From contig NZ_CP182357.1 in assembly GCF_048571275.1 (NCBI RefSeq), positions 1,054,001-1,118,000 on the forward strand: DNA of 64,000 bases. The letters run 5' to 3'. The number at the start of each line of letters is the position of its first letter. The stretch's first letter is position 1. The DNA comes from Marinarcus sediminis (GTDB taxonomy: Bacteria; Campylobacterota; Campylobacteria; Campylobacterales; Arcobacteraceae). A program made the translations under genes and the position numbers. Below, piece after piece: positions 48,591-63,500 of the stretch. The notes under the pieces were generated by a model. It made no database searches and was not told where the DNA came from. It saw only the letters and a list, made by a program, of their open reading frames with translations.

Positions 48591-51500
48591 ATGATAAATA
48601 TAGTTGTGAAATCAGCAGACGGAAGTTTTGAAGTTTTAAGTGTAAATGATGCAATGCAGTTTGTCCCTAAAGAGGGAGATCAATTTTACATTGACAATCT
48701 TAGTGGTGGAAATTATACTTTTAATTTAACCGATTCTGATAAGTCGATTGAACTTATTGTCAATGACGGTTCGCAAAGAATCTCTTTGGTTTTTAAAGAT
48801 ATGGTTGACCTTGTACAAAAAGGCACTGATGGACACTCTGCAAAGACAGTTCTAGGGGTCTTGGATGATCCAGAAGGTTTTTATGAATTTCAACAAACCG
48901 TATTAAACAGCGATTTTAAAGGTGATGACGTTATTGCCTCTTTAAAAGAGTTGTTGGCACAATCTGATGCCTCTACAGATAAACCAAATGGTGTAATTAT
49001 TGATAACTTTACTTCTTTGGCCAATGCATTATCTGCTGCAGCAGCAGGTGGAGCAGAAGGTGATGGTTCAAGTTTTACAGGTCAATTTGATTTTAGTTCA
49101 AATGCTTTAGACCCTGCCGCAGGAAGAGGAAGAGCTGATGGAGACACTACAACAACTCCAATTGGCGCTACCCCTGGTCTTTTTTCAGCATCTACTGGGA
49201 CAACTCCAACTCCATCTGGTACAACAACGGACGGTACAACTCCAGGTGGAGGGGATACCGATCATGCCGTAGGAGCAGTAACCGATACCGATACGGATGC
49301 GAATACCGTTTCTGAAAACGCAGCGATTGGAACCGTAGTAGAAGTGACAGGACATGCCGTAGACCCAGATGGAGATACGGTAACTTACTCATTAACGAAT
49401 GATGCAGGTGGATTATTCACTATTGATGCTGAAACAGGTGTCGTAACAGTAGCAGGTAACTTAGATTATGAAACGGCAACAAGCCATGATATTGAAATTA
49501 CTGCCACTTCAACAGATGGATCCACTTCAAAAGCAACCTTTACAATTGGTGTAACCAATGCCGATGGAACAGCGACAGGTGAAGGGGATACCGATCATGC
49601 CGTAGGAGAAGTAACCGATACCGATACGGATGCGAATACCGTTTCTGAAAACGCAGCGATTGGAACCGTAGTAGAAGTGACAGGACATGCCGTAGACCCA
49701 GATGGAGATACGGTAACTTACTCATTAACGAATGATGCCGGTGGATTATTCACTATTGATGCTGAAACAGGTGTCGTAACAGTAGCAGGTAACTTAGATT
49801 ATGAAACGGCAACAAGCCATGATATTGAAATTACTGCCACTTCAACAGATGGATCCACTTCAAAAGCAACCTTTACAATTGGTGTAACCAATGCCGATGG
49901 AACAGCGACAGGTGAAGGGGATACCGATCATGCCGTAGGAGCAGTAACCGATACCGATACGGATGCGAATACCGTTTCTGAAAACGCAGCGATTGGAACC
50001 GTAGTAGAAGTGACAGGACATGCCGTAGACCCAGATGGAGATACGGTAACTTACTCATTAACGAATGATGCAGGTGGATTATTCACTATTGATGCTGAAA
50101 CAGGTGTCGTAACAGTAGCAGGTAACTTAGATTATGAAACGGCAACAAGCCATGATATTGAAATTACTGCCACTTCAACAGATGGATCCACTTCAAAAGC
50201 AACCTTTACAATTGGTGTAACCAATGCCGATGGAACAGCGACAGGTGAAGGGGATACCGATCATGCCGTAGGAGCAGTAACCGATACCGATACGGATGCG
50301 AATACCGTTTCTGAAAACGCAGCGATTGGAACCGTAGTAGAAGTGACAGGACATGCCGTAGACCCAGATGGAGATACGGTAACTTACTCATTAACGAATG
50401 ATGCAGGTGGATTATTCACTATTGATGCTGAAACAGGTGTCGTAACAGTAGCAGGTAACTTAGATTATGAAACGGCAACAAGCCATGATATTGAAATTAC
50501 TGCCACTTCAACAGATGGATCCACTTCAAAAGCAACCTTTACAATTGGTGTAACCAATGTCAATGATGCAGCAACAATTGAAATAGATGATTCAAGTGTC
50601 GTAACATTCACAGAAGATACCGCTTCAGAAGGTTCAAAAGTAGCAGACTTTACAACAACAGATGAAGATGGAGATACCGTAACAGTCACTGTTTCAAATG
50701 CAGGAGATACACAATATTATGCAATCTCTGGAAATACAGTAGTATTAACACAAGCAGGAGCAGATTTAGTCAATAGTGGAGCAGATTTACCAACATTTAC
50801 AGTAAGTGCAACAGATGGAAAACAAACAACTCCAGCAACAGATTCAGCAACACCAGAGGCAACAACAGATGTCAATGATGCAGCAACAATTGAAATAGAT
50901 GATTCAAGTGTCGTAACATTCACAGAAGATACCGCTTCAGAAGGTTCAAAAGTAGCAGACTTTACAACAACAGATGAAGATGGAGATACCGTAACAGTCA
51001 CTGTTTCAAATGCAGGAGATACACAATATTATGCAATCTCTGGAAATACAGTAGTATTAACACAAGCAGGAGCAGATTTAGTCAATAGTGGAGCAGATTT
51101 ACCAACATTTACAGTAAGTGCAACAGATGGAAAACAAACAACTCCAGCAACAGATTCAGCAACACCAGAGGCAACAACAGATGTCAATGATGCAGCAACA
51201 ATTGAAATAGATGATTCAAGTGTCGTAACATTCACAGAAGATACCGCTTCAGAAGGTTCAAAAGTAGCAGACTTTACAACAACAGATGAAGATGGAGATA
51301 CCGTAACAGTCACTGTTTCAAATGCAGGAGATACACAATATTATGCAATCTCTGGAAATACAGTAGTATTAACACAAGCAGGAGCAGATTTAGTCAATAG
51401 TGGAGCAGATTTACCAACATTTACAGTAAGTGCAACAGATGGAAAACAAACAACTCCAGCAACAGATTCAGCAACACCAGAGGCAACAACAGATGTCAAT

Positions 51501-54500
51501 GATGCAGCAACAATTGAAATAGATGATTCAAGTGTCGTAACATTCACAGAAGATACCGCTTCAGAAGGTTCAAAAGTAGCAGACTTTACAACAACAGATG
51601 AAGATGGAGATACCGTAACAGTCACTGTTTCAAATGCAGGAGATACACAATATTATGCAATCTCTGGAAATACAGTAGTATTAACACAAGCAGGAGCAGA
51701 TTTAGTCAATAGTGGAGCAGATTTACCAACATTTACAGTAAGTGCAACAGATGGAAAACAAACAACTCCAGCAACAGATTCAGCAACACCAGAGGCAACA
51801 ACAGATGTCAATGATGCAGCAACAATTGAAATAGATGATTCAAGTGTCGTAACATTCACAGAAGATACCGCTTCAGAAGGTTCAAAAGTAGCAGACTTTA
51901 CAACAACAGATGAAGATGGAGATACCGTAACAGTAACTGTTTCAAATGCAGGAGATACACAATATTATGCAATCTCTGGAAATACAGTAGTATTAACACA
52001 AGCAGGAGCAGATTTAGTCAATAGTGGAGCAGATTTACCAACATTTACAGTAAGTGCAACAGATGGAAAACAAACAACTCCAGCAACAGATTCAGCAACA
52101 CCAGAGGCAACAACAGATGTCAATGATGCAGCAACAATTGAAATAGATGATTCAAGTGTCGTAACATTCACAGAAGATACCGCTTCAGAAGGTTCAAAAG
52201 TAGCAGACTTTACAACAACAGATGAAGATGGAGATACCGTAACAGTCACTGTTTCAAATGCAGGAGATACACAATATTATGCAATCTCTGGAAATACAGT
52301 AGTATTAACACAAGCAGGAGCAGATTTAGTCAATAGTGGAGCAGATTTACCAACATTTACAGTAAGTGCAACAGATGGAAAACAAACAACTCCAGCAACA
52401 GATTCAGCAACACCAGAGGCAACAACAGATGTCAATGATGCAGCAACAATTGAAATAGATGATTCAAGTGTCGTAACATTCACAGAAGATACCGCTTCAG
52501 AAGGTTCAAAAGTAGCAGACTTTACAACAACAGATGAAGATGGAGATACCGTAACAGTCACTGTTTCAAATGCAGGAGATACACAATATTATGCAATCTC
52601 TGGAAATACAGTAGTATTAACACAAGCAGGAGCAGATTTAGTCAATAGTGGAGCAGATTTACCAACATTTACAGTAAGTGCAACAGATGGAAAACAAACA
52701 ACTCCAGCAACAGATTCAGCAACACCAGAGGCAACAACAGATGTCAATGATGCAGCAACAATTGAAATAGATGATTCAAGTGTCGTAACATTCACAGAAG
52801 ATACCGCTTCAGAAGGTTCAAAAGTAGCAGACTTTACAACAACAGATGAAGATGGAGATACCGTAACAGTAACTGTTTCAAATGCAGGAGATACACAATA
52901 TTATGCAATCTCTGGAAATACAGTAGTATTAACACAAGCAGGAGCAGATTTAGTCAATAGTGGAGCAGATTTACCAACATTTACAGTAAGTGCAACAGAT
53001 GGAAAACAAACAACTCCAGCAACAGATTCAGCAACACCAGAGGCAACAACAGATGTCAATGATGCAGCAACAATTGAAATAGATGATTCAAGTGTCGTAA
53101 CATTCACAGAAGATACCGCTTCAGAAGGTTCAAAAGTAGCAGACTTTACAACAACAGATGAAGATGGAGATACCGTAACAGTCACTGTTTCAAATGCAGG
53201 AGATACACAATATTATGCAATCTCTGGAAATACAGTAGTATTAACACAAGCAGGAGCAGATTTAGTCAATAGTGGAGCAGATTTACCAACATTTACAGTA
53301 AGTGCAACAGATGGAAAACAAACAACTCCAGCAACAGATTCAGCAACACCAGAGGCAACAACAGATGTCAATGATGCAGCAACAATTGAAATAGATGATT
53401 CAAGTGTCGTAACATTCACAGAAGATACCGCTTCAGAAGGTTCAAAAGTAGCAGACTTTACAACAACAGATGAAGATGGAGATACCGTAACAGTCACTGT
53501 TTCAAATGCAGGAGATACACAATATTATGCAATCTCTGGAAATACAGTAGTATTAACACAAGCAGGAGCAGATTTAGTCAATAGTGGAGCAGATTTACCA
53601 ACATTTACAGTAAGTGCAACAGATGGAAAACAAACAACTCCAGCAACAGATTCAGCAACACCAGAGGCAACAACAGATGTCAATGATGCAGCAACAATTG
53701 AAATAGATGATTCAAGTGTCGTAACATTCACAGAAGATACCGCTTCAGAAGGTTCAAAAGTAGCAGACTTTACAACAACAGATGAAGATGGAGATACCGT
53801 AACAGTCACTGTTTCAAATGCAGGAGATACACAATATTATGCAATCTCTGGAAATACAGTAGTATTAACACAAGCAGGAGCAGATTTAGTCAATAGTGGA
53901 GCAGATTTACCAACATTTACAGTAAGTGCAACAGATGGAAAACAAACAACTCCAGCAACAGATTCAGCAACACCAGAGGCAACAACAGATGTCAATGATG
54001 CAGCAACAATTGAAATAGATGATTCAAGTGTCGTAACATTCACAGAAGATACCGCTTCAGAAGGTTCAAAAGTAGCAGACTTTACAACAACAGATGAAGA
54101 TGGAGATACCGTAACAGTCACTGTTTCAAATGCAGGAGATACACAATATTATGCAATCTCTGGAAATACAGTAGTATTAACACAAGCAGGAGCAGATTTA
54201 GTCAATAGTGGAGCAGATTTACCAACATTTACAGTAAGTGCAACAGATGGAAAACAAACAACTCCAGCAACAGATTCAGCAACACCAGAGGCAACAACAG
54301 ATGTCAATGATGCAGCAACAATTGAAATAGATGATTCAAGTGTCGTAACATTCACAGAAGATACCGCTTCAGAAGGTTCAAAAGTAGCAGACTTTACAAC
54401 AACAGATGAAGATGGAGATACCGTAACAGTCACTGTTTCAAATGCAGGAGATACACAATATTATGCAATCTCTGGAAATACAGTAGTATTAACACAAGCA

Positions 54501-57500
54501 GGAGCAGATTTAGTCAATAGTGGAGCAGATTTACCAACATTTACAGTAAGTGCAACAGATGGAAAACAAACAACTCCAGCAACAGATTCAGCAACACCAG
54601 AGGCAACAACAGATGTCAATGATGCAGCAACAATTGAAATAGATGATTCAAGTGTCGTAACATTCACAGAAGATACCGCTTCAGAAGGTTCAAAAGTAGC
54701 AGACTTTACAACAACAGATGAAGATGGAGATACCGTAACAGTCACTGTTTCAAATGCAGGAGATACACAATATTATGCAATCTCTGGAAATACAGTAGTA
54801 TTAACACAAGCAGGAGCAGATTTAGTCAATAGTGGAGCAGATTTACCAACATTTACAGTAAGTGCAACAGATGGAAAACAAACAACTCCAGCAACAGATT
54901 CAGCAACACCAGAGGCAACAACAGATGTCAATGATGCAGCAACAATTGAAATAGATGATTCAAGTGTCGTAACATTCACAGAAGATACCGCTTCAGAAGG
55001 TTCAAAAGTAGCAGACTTTACAACAACAGATGAAGATGGAGATACCGTAACAGTCACTGTTTCAAATGCAGGAGATACACAATATTATGCAATCTCTGGA
55101 AATACAGTAGTATTAACACAAGCAGGAGCAGATTTAGTCAATAGTGGAGCAGATTTACCAACATTTACAGTAAGTGCAACAGATGGAAAACAAACAACTC
55201 CAGCAACAGATTCAGCAACACCAGAGGCAACAACAGATGTCAATGATGCAGCAACAATTGAAATAGATGATTCAAGTGTCGTAACATTCACAGAAGATAC
55301 CGCTTCAGAAGGTTCAAAAGTAGCAGACTTTACAACAACAGATGAAGATGGAGATACCGTAACAGTCACTGTTTCAAATGCAGGAGATACACAATATTAT
55401 GCAATCTCTGGAAATACAGTAGTATTAACACAAGCAGGAGCAGATTTAGTCAATAGTGGAGCAGATTTACCAACATTTACAGTAAGTGCAACAGATGGAA
55501 AACAAACAACTCCAGCAACAGATTCAGCAACACCAGAGGCAACAACAGATGTCAATGATGCAGCAACAATTGAAATAGATGATTCAAGTGTCGTAACATT
55601 CACAGAAGATACCGCTTCAGAAGGTTCAAAAGTAGCAGACTTTACAACAACAGATGAAGATGGAGATACCGTAACAGTCACTGTTTCAAATGCAGGAGAT
55701 ACACAATATTATGCAATCTCTGGAAATACAGTAGTATTAACACAAGCAGGAGCAGATTTAGTCAATAGTGGAGCAGATTTACCAACATTTACAGTAAGTG
55801 CAACAGATGGAAAACAAACAACTCCAGCAACAGATTCAGCAACACCAGAGGCAACAACAGATGTCAATGATGCAGCAACAATTGAAATAGATGATTCAAG
55901 TGTCGTAACATTCACAGAAGATACCGCTTCAGAAGGTTCAAAAGTAGCAGACTTTACAACAACAGATGAAGATGGAGATACCGTAACAGTCACTGTTTCA
56001 AATGCAGGAGATACACAATATTATGCAATCTCTGGAAATACAGTAGTATTAACACAAGCAGGAGCAGATTTAGTCAATAGTGGAGCAGATTTACCAACAT
56101 TTACAGTAAGTGCAACAGATGGAAAACAAACAACTCCAGCAACAGATTCAGCAACACCAGAGGCAACAACAGATGTCAATGATGCAGCAACAATTGAAAT
56201 AGATGATTCAAGTGTCGTAACATTCACAGAAGATACCGCTTCAGAAGGTTCAAAAGTAGCAGACTTTACAACAACAGATGAAGATGGAGATACCGTAACA
56301 GTCACTGTTTCAAATGCAGGAGATACACAATATTATGCAATCTCTGGAAATACAGTAGTATTAACACAAGCAGGAGCAGATTTAGTCAATAGTGGAGCAG
56401 ATTTACCAACATTTACAGTAAGTGCAACAGATGGAAAACAAACAACTCCAGCAACAGATTCAGCAACACCAGAGGCAACAACAGATGTCAATGATGCAGC
56501 AACAATTGAAATAGATGATTCAAGTGTCGTAACATTCACAGAAGATACCGCTTCAGAAGGTTCAAAAGTAGCAGACTTTACAACAACAGATGAAGATGGA
56601 GATACCGTAACAGTAACTGTTTCAAATGCAGGAGATACACAATATTATGCAATCTCTGGAAATACAGTAGTATTAACACAAGCAGGAGCAGATTTAGTCA
56701 ATAGTGGAGCAGATTTACCAACATTTACAGTAAGTGCAACAGATGGAAAACAAACAACTCCAGCAACAGATTCAGCAACACCAGAGGCAACAACAGATGT
56801 CAATGATGCAGCAACAATTGAAATAGATGATTCAAGTGTCGTAACATTCACAGAAGATACCGCTTCAGAAGGTTCAAAAGTAGCAGACTTTACAACAACA
56901 GATGAAGATGGAGATACCGTAACAGTCACTGTTTCAAATGCAGGAGATACACAATATTATGCAATCTCTGGAAATACAGTAGTATTAACACAAGCAGGAG
57001 CAGATTTAGTCAATAGTGGAGCAGATTTACCAACATTTACAGTAAGTGCAACAGATGGAAAACAAACAACTCCAGCAACAGATTCAGCAACACCAGAGGC
57101 AACAACAGATGTCAATGATGCAGCAACAATTGAAATAGATGATTCAAGTGTCGTAACATTCACAGAAGATACCGCTTCAGAAGGTTCAAAAGTAGCAGAC
57201 TTTACAACAACAGATGAAGATGGAGATACCGTAACAGTCACTGTTTCAAATGCAGGAGATACACAATATTATGCAATCTCTGGAAATACAGTAGTATTAA
57301 CACAAGCAGGAGCAGATTTAGTCAATAGTGGAGCAGATTTACCAACATTTACAGTAAGTGCAACAGATGGAAAACAAACAACTCCAGCAACAGATTCAGC
57401 AACACCAGAGGCAACAACAGATGTCAATGATGCAGCAACAATTGAAATAGATGATTCAAGTGTCGTAACATTCACAGAAGATACCGCTTCAGAAGGTTCA

Positions 57501-60500
57501 AAAGTAGCAGACTTTACAACAACAGATGAAGATGGAGATACCGTAACAGTAACTGTTTCAAATGCAGGAGATACACAATATTATGCAATCTCTGGAAATA
57601 CAGTAGTATTAACACAAGCAGGAGCAGATTTAGTCAATAGTGGAGCAGATTTACCAACATTTACAGTAAGTGCAACAGATGGAAAACAAACAACTCCAGC
57701 AACAGATTCAGCAACACCAGAGGCAACAACAGATGTCAATGATGCAGCAACAATTGAAATAGATGATTCAAGTGTCGTAACATTCACAGAAGATACCGCT
57801 TCAGAAGGTTCAAAAGTAGCAGACTTTACAACAACAGATGAAGATGGAGATACCGTAACAGTCACTGTTTCAAATGCAGGAGATACACAATATTATGCAA
57901 TCTCTGGAAATACAGTAGTATTAACACAAGCAGGAGCAGATTTAGTCAATAGTGGAGCAGATTTACCAACATTTACAGTAAGTGCAACAGATGGAAAACA
58001 AACAACTCCAGCAACAGATTCAGCAACACCAGAGGCAACAACAGATGTCAATGATGCAGCAACAATTGAAATAGATGATTCAAGTGTCGTAACATTCACA
58101 GAAGATACCGCTTCAGAAGGTTCAAAAGTAGCAGACTTTACAACAACAGATGAAGATGGAGATACCGTAACAGTCACTGTTTCAAATGCAGGAGATACAC
58201 AATATTATGCAATCTCTGGAAATACAGTAGTATTAACACAAGCAGGAGCAGATTTAGTCAATAGTGGAGCAGATTTACCAACATTTACAGTAAGTGCAAC
58301 AGATGGAAAACAAACAACTCCAGCAACAGATTCAGCAACACCAGAGGCAACAACAGATGTCAATGATGCAGCAACAATTGAAATAGATGATTCAAGTGTC
58401 GTAACATTCACAGAAGATACCGCTTCAGAAGGTTCAAAAGTAGCAGACTTTACAACAACAGATGAAGATGGAGATACCGTAACAGTCACTGTTTCAAATG
58501 CAGGAGATACACAATATTATGCAATCTCTGGAAATACAGTAGTATTAACACAAGCAGGAGCAGATTTAGTCAATAGTGGAGCAGATTTACCAACATTTAC
58601 AGTAAGTGCAACAGATGGAAAACAAACAACTCCAGCAACAGATTCAGCAACACCAGAGGCAACAACAGATGTCAATGATGCAGCAACAATTGAAATAGAT
58701 GATTCAAGTGTCGTAACATTCACAGAAGATACCGCTTCAGAAGGTTCAAAAGTAGCAGACTTTACAACAACAGATGAAGATGGAGATACCGTAACAGTCA
58801 CTGTTTCAAATGCAGGAGATACACAATATTATGCAATCTCTGGAAATACAGTAGTATTAACACAAGCAGGAGCAGATTTAGTCAATAGTGGAGCAGATTT
58901 ACCAACATTTACAGTAAGTGCAACAGATGGAAAACAAACAACTCCAGCAACAGATTCAGCAACACCAGAGGCAACAACAGATGTCAATGATGCAGCAACA
59001 ATTGAAATAGATGATTCAAGTGTCGTAACATTCACAGAAGATACCGCTTCAGAAGGTTCAAAAGTAGCAGACTTTACAACAACAGATGAAGATGGAGATA
59101 CCGTAACAGTCACTGTTTCAAATGCAGGAGATACACAATATTATGCAATCTCTGGAAATACAGTAGTATTAACACAAGCAGGAGCAGATTTAGTCAATAG
59201 TGGAGCAGATTTACCAACATTTACAGTAAGTGCAACAGATGGAAAACAAACAACTCCAGCAACAGATTCAGCAACACCAGAGGCAACAACAGATGTCAAT
59301 GATGCAGCAACAATTGAAATAGATGATTCAAGTGTCGTAACATTCACAGAAGATACCGCTTCAGAAGGTTCAAAAGTAGCAGACTTTACAACAACAGATG
59401 AAGATGGAGATACCGTAACAGTCACTGTTTCAAATGCAGGAGATACACAATATTATGCAATCTCTGGAAATACAGTAGTATTAACACAAGCAGGAGCAGA
59501 TTTAGTCAATAGTGGAGCAGATTTACCAACATTTACAGTAAGTGCAACAGATGGAAAACAAACAACTCCAGCAACAGATTCAGCAACACCAGAGGCAACA
59601 ACAGATGTCAATGATGCAGCAACAATTGAAATAGATGATTCAAGTGTCGTAACATTCACAGAAGATACCGCTTCAGAAGGTTCAAAAGTAGCAGACTTTA
59701 CAACAACAGATGAAGATGGAGATACCGTAACAGTCACTGTTTCAAATGCAGGAGATACACAATATTATGCAATCTCTGGAAATACAGTAGTATTAACACA
59801 AGCAGGAGCAGATTTAGTCAATAGTGGAGCAGATTTACCAACATTTACAGTAAGTGCAACAGATGGAAAACAAACAACTCCAGCAACAGATTCAGCAACA
59901 CCAGAGGCAACAACAGATGTCAATGATGCAGCAACAATTGAAATAGATGATTCAAGTGTCGTAACATTCACAGAAGATACCGCTTCAGAAGGTTCAAAAG
60001 TAGCAGACTTTACAACAACAGATGAAGATGGAGATACCGTAACAGTCACTGTTTCAAATGCAGGAGATACACAATATTATGCAATCTCTGGAAATACAGT
60101 AGTATTAACACAAGCAGGAGCAGATTTAGTCAATAGTGGAGCAGATTTACCAACATTTACAGTAAGTGCAACAGATGGAAAACAAACAACTCCAGCAACA
60201 GATTCAGCAACACCAGAGGCAACAACAGATGTCAATGATGCAGCAACAATTGAAATAGATGATTCAAGTGTCGTAACATTCACAGAAGATACCGCTTCAG
60301 AAGGTTCAAAAGTAGCAGACTTTACAACAACAGATGAAGATGGAGATACCGTAACAGTCACTGTTTCAAATGCAGGAGATACACAATATTATGCAATCTC
60401 TGGAAATACAGTAGTATTAACACAAGCAGGAGCAGATTTAGTCAATAGTGGAGCAGATTTACCAACATTTACAGTAAGTGCAACAGATGGAAAACAAACA

Positions 60501-63500
60501 ACTCCAGCAACAGATTCAGCAACACCAGAGGCAACAACAGATGTCAATGATGCAGCAACAATTGAAATAGATGATTCAAGTGTCGTAACATTCACAGAAG
60601 ATACCGCTTCAGAAGGTTCAAAAGTAGCAGACTTTACAACAACAGATGAAGATGGAGATACCGTAACAGTCACTGTTTCAAATGCAGGAGATACACAATA
60701 TTATGCAATCTCTGGAAATACAGTAGTATTAACACAAGCAGGAGCAGATTTAGTCAATAGTGGAGCAGATTTACCAACATTTACAGTAAGTGCAACAGAT
60801 GGAAAACAAACAACTCCAGCAACAGATTCAGCAACACCAGAGGCAACAACAGATGTCAATGATGCAGCAACAATTGAAATAGATGATTCAAGTGTCGTAA
60901 CATTCACAGAAGATACCGCTTCAGAAGGTTCAAAAGTAGCAGACTTTACAACAACAGATGAAGATGGAGATACCGTAACAGTCACTGTTTCAAATGCAGG
61001 AGATACACAATATTATGCAATCTCTGGAAATACAGTAGTATTAACACAAGCAGGAGCAGATTTAGTCAATAGTGGAGCAGATTTACCAACATTTACAGTA
61101 AGTGCAACAGATGGAAAACAAACAACTCCAGCAACAGATTCAGCAACACCAGAGGCAACAACAGATGTCAATGATGCAGCAACAATTGAAATAGATGATT
61201 CAAGTGTCGTAACATTCACAGAAGATACCGCTTCAGAAGGTTCAAAAGTAGCAGACTTTACAACAACAGATGAAGATGGAGATACCGTAACAGTAACTGT
61301 TTCAAATGCAGGAGATACACAATATTATGCAATCTCTGGAAATACAGTAGTATTAACACAAGCAGGAGCAGATTTAGTCAATAGTGGAGCAGATTTACCA
61401 ACATTTACAGTAAGTGCAACAGATGGAAAACAAACAACTCCAGCAACAGATTCAGCAACACCAGAGGCAACAACAGATGTCAATGATGCAGCAACAATTG
61501 AAATAGATGATTCAAGTGTCGTAACATTCACAGAAGATACCGCTTCAGAAGGTTCAAAAGTAGCAGACTTTACAACAACAGATGAAGATGGAGATACCGT
61601 AACAGTCACTGTTTCAAATGCAGGAGATACACAATATTATGCAATCTCTGGAAATACAGTAGTATTAACACAAGCAGGAGCAGATTTAGTCAATAGTGGA
61701 GCAGATTTACCAACATTTACAGTAAGTGCAACAGATGGAAAACAAACAACTCCAGCAACAGATTCAGCAACACCAGAGGCAACAACAGATGTCAATGATG
61801 CAGCAACAATTGAAATAGATGATTCAAGTGTCGTAACATTCACAGAAGATACCGCTTCAGAAGGTTCAAAAGTAGCAGACTTTACAACAACAGATGAAGA
61901 TGGAGATACCGTAACAGTCACTGTTTCAAATGCAGGAGATACACAATATTATGCAATCTCTGGAAATACAGTAGTATTAACACAAGCAGGAGCAGATTTA
62001 GTCAATAGTGGAGCAGATTTACCAACATTTACAGTAAGTGCAACAGATGGAAAACAAACAACTCCAGCAACAGATTCAGCAACACCAGAGGCAACAACAG
62101 ATGTCAATGATGCAGCAACAATTGAAATAGATGATTCAAGTGTCGTAACATTCACAGAAGATACCGCTTCAGAAGGTTCAAAAGTAGCAGACTTTACAAC
62201 AACAGATGAAGATGGAGATACCGTAACAGTCACTGTTTCAAATGCAGGAGATACACAATATTATGCAATCTCTGGAAATACAGTAGTATTAACACAAGCA
62301 GGAGCAGATTTAGTCAATAGTGGAGCAGATTTACCAACATTTACAGTAAGTGCAACAGATGGAAAACAAACAACTCCAGCAACAGATTCAGCAACACCAG
62401 AGGCAACAACAGATGTCAATGATGCAGCAACAATTGAAATAGATGATTCAAGTGTCGTAACATTCACAGAAGATACCGCTTCAGAAGGTTCAAAAGTAGC
62501 AGACTTTACAACAACAGATGAAGATGGAGATACCGTAACAGTAACTGTTTCAAATGCAGGAGATACACAATATTATGCAATCTCTGGAAATACAGTAGTA
62601 TTAACACAAGCAGGAGCAGATTTAGTCAATAGTGGAGCAGATTTACCAACATTTACAGTAAGTGCAACAGATGGAAAACAAACAACTCCAGCAACAGATT
62701 CAGCAACACCAGAGGCAACAACAGATGTCAATGATGCAGCAACAATTGAAATAGATGATTCAAGTGTCGTAACATTCACAGAAGATACCGCTTCAGAAGG
62801 TTCAAAAGTAGCAGACTTTACAACAACAGATGAAGATGGAGATACCGTAACAGTCACTGTTTCAAATGCAGGAGATACACAATATTATGCAATCTCTGGA
62901 AATACAGTAGTATTAACACAAGCAGGAGCAGATTTAGTCAATAGTGGAGCAGATTTACCAACATTTACAGTAAGTGCAACAGATGGAAAACAAACAACTC
63001 CAGCAACAGATTCAGCAACACCAGAGGCAACAACAGATGTCAATGATGCAGCAACAATTGAAATAGATGATTCAAGTGTCGTAACATTCACAGAAGATAC
63101 CGCTTCAGAAGGTTCAAAAGTAGCAGACTTTACAACAACAGATGAAGATGGAGATACCGTAACAGTCACTGTTTCAAATGCAGGAGATACACAATATTAT
63201 GCAATCTCTGGAAATACAGTAGTATTAACACAAGCAGGAGCAGATTTAGTCAATAGTGGAGCAGATTTACCAACATTTACAGTAAGTGCAACAGATGGAA
63301 AACAAACAACTCCAGCAACAGATTCAGCAACACCAGAGGCAACAACAGATGTCAATGATGCAGCAACAATTGAAATAGATGATTCAAGTGTCGTAACATT
63401 CACAGAAGATACCGCTTCAGAAGGTTCAAAAGTAGCAGACTTTACAACAACAGATGAAGATGGAGATACCGTAACAGTCACTGTTTCAAATGCAGGAGAT

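Noticed and set aside
49192..50391. Four minus-strand open frames in the type A repeats
   Set aside because: Antisense shadows of the cadherin-like units; same reasoning as for the type B array.
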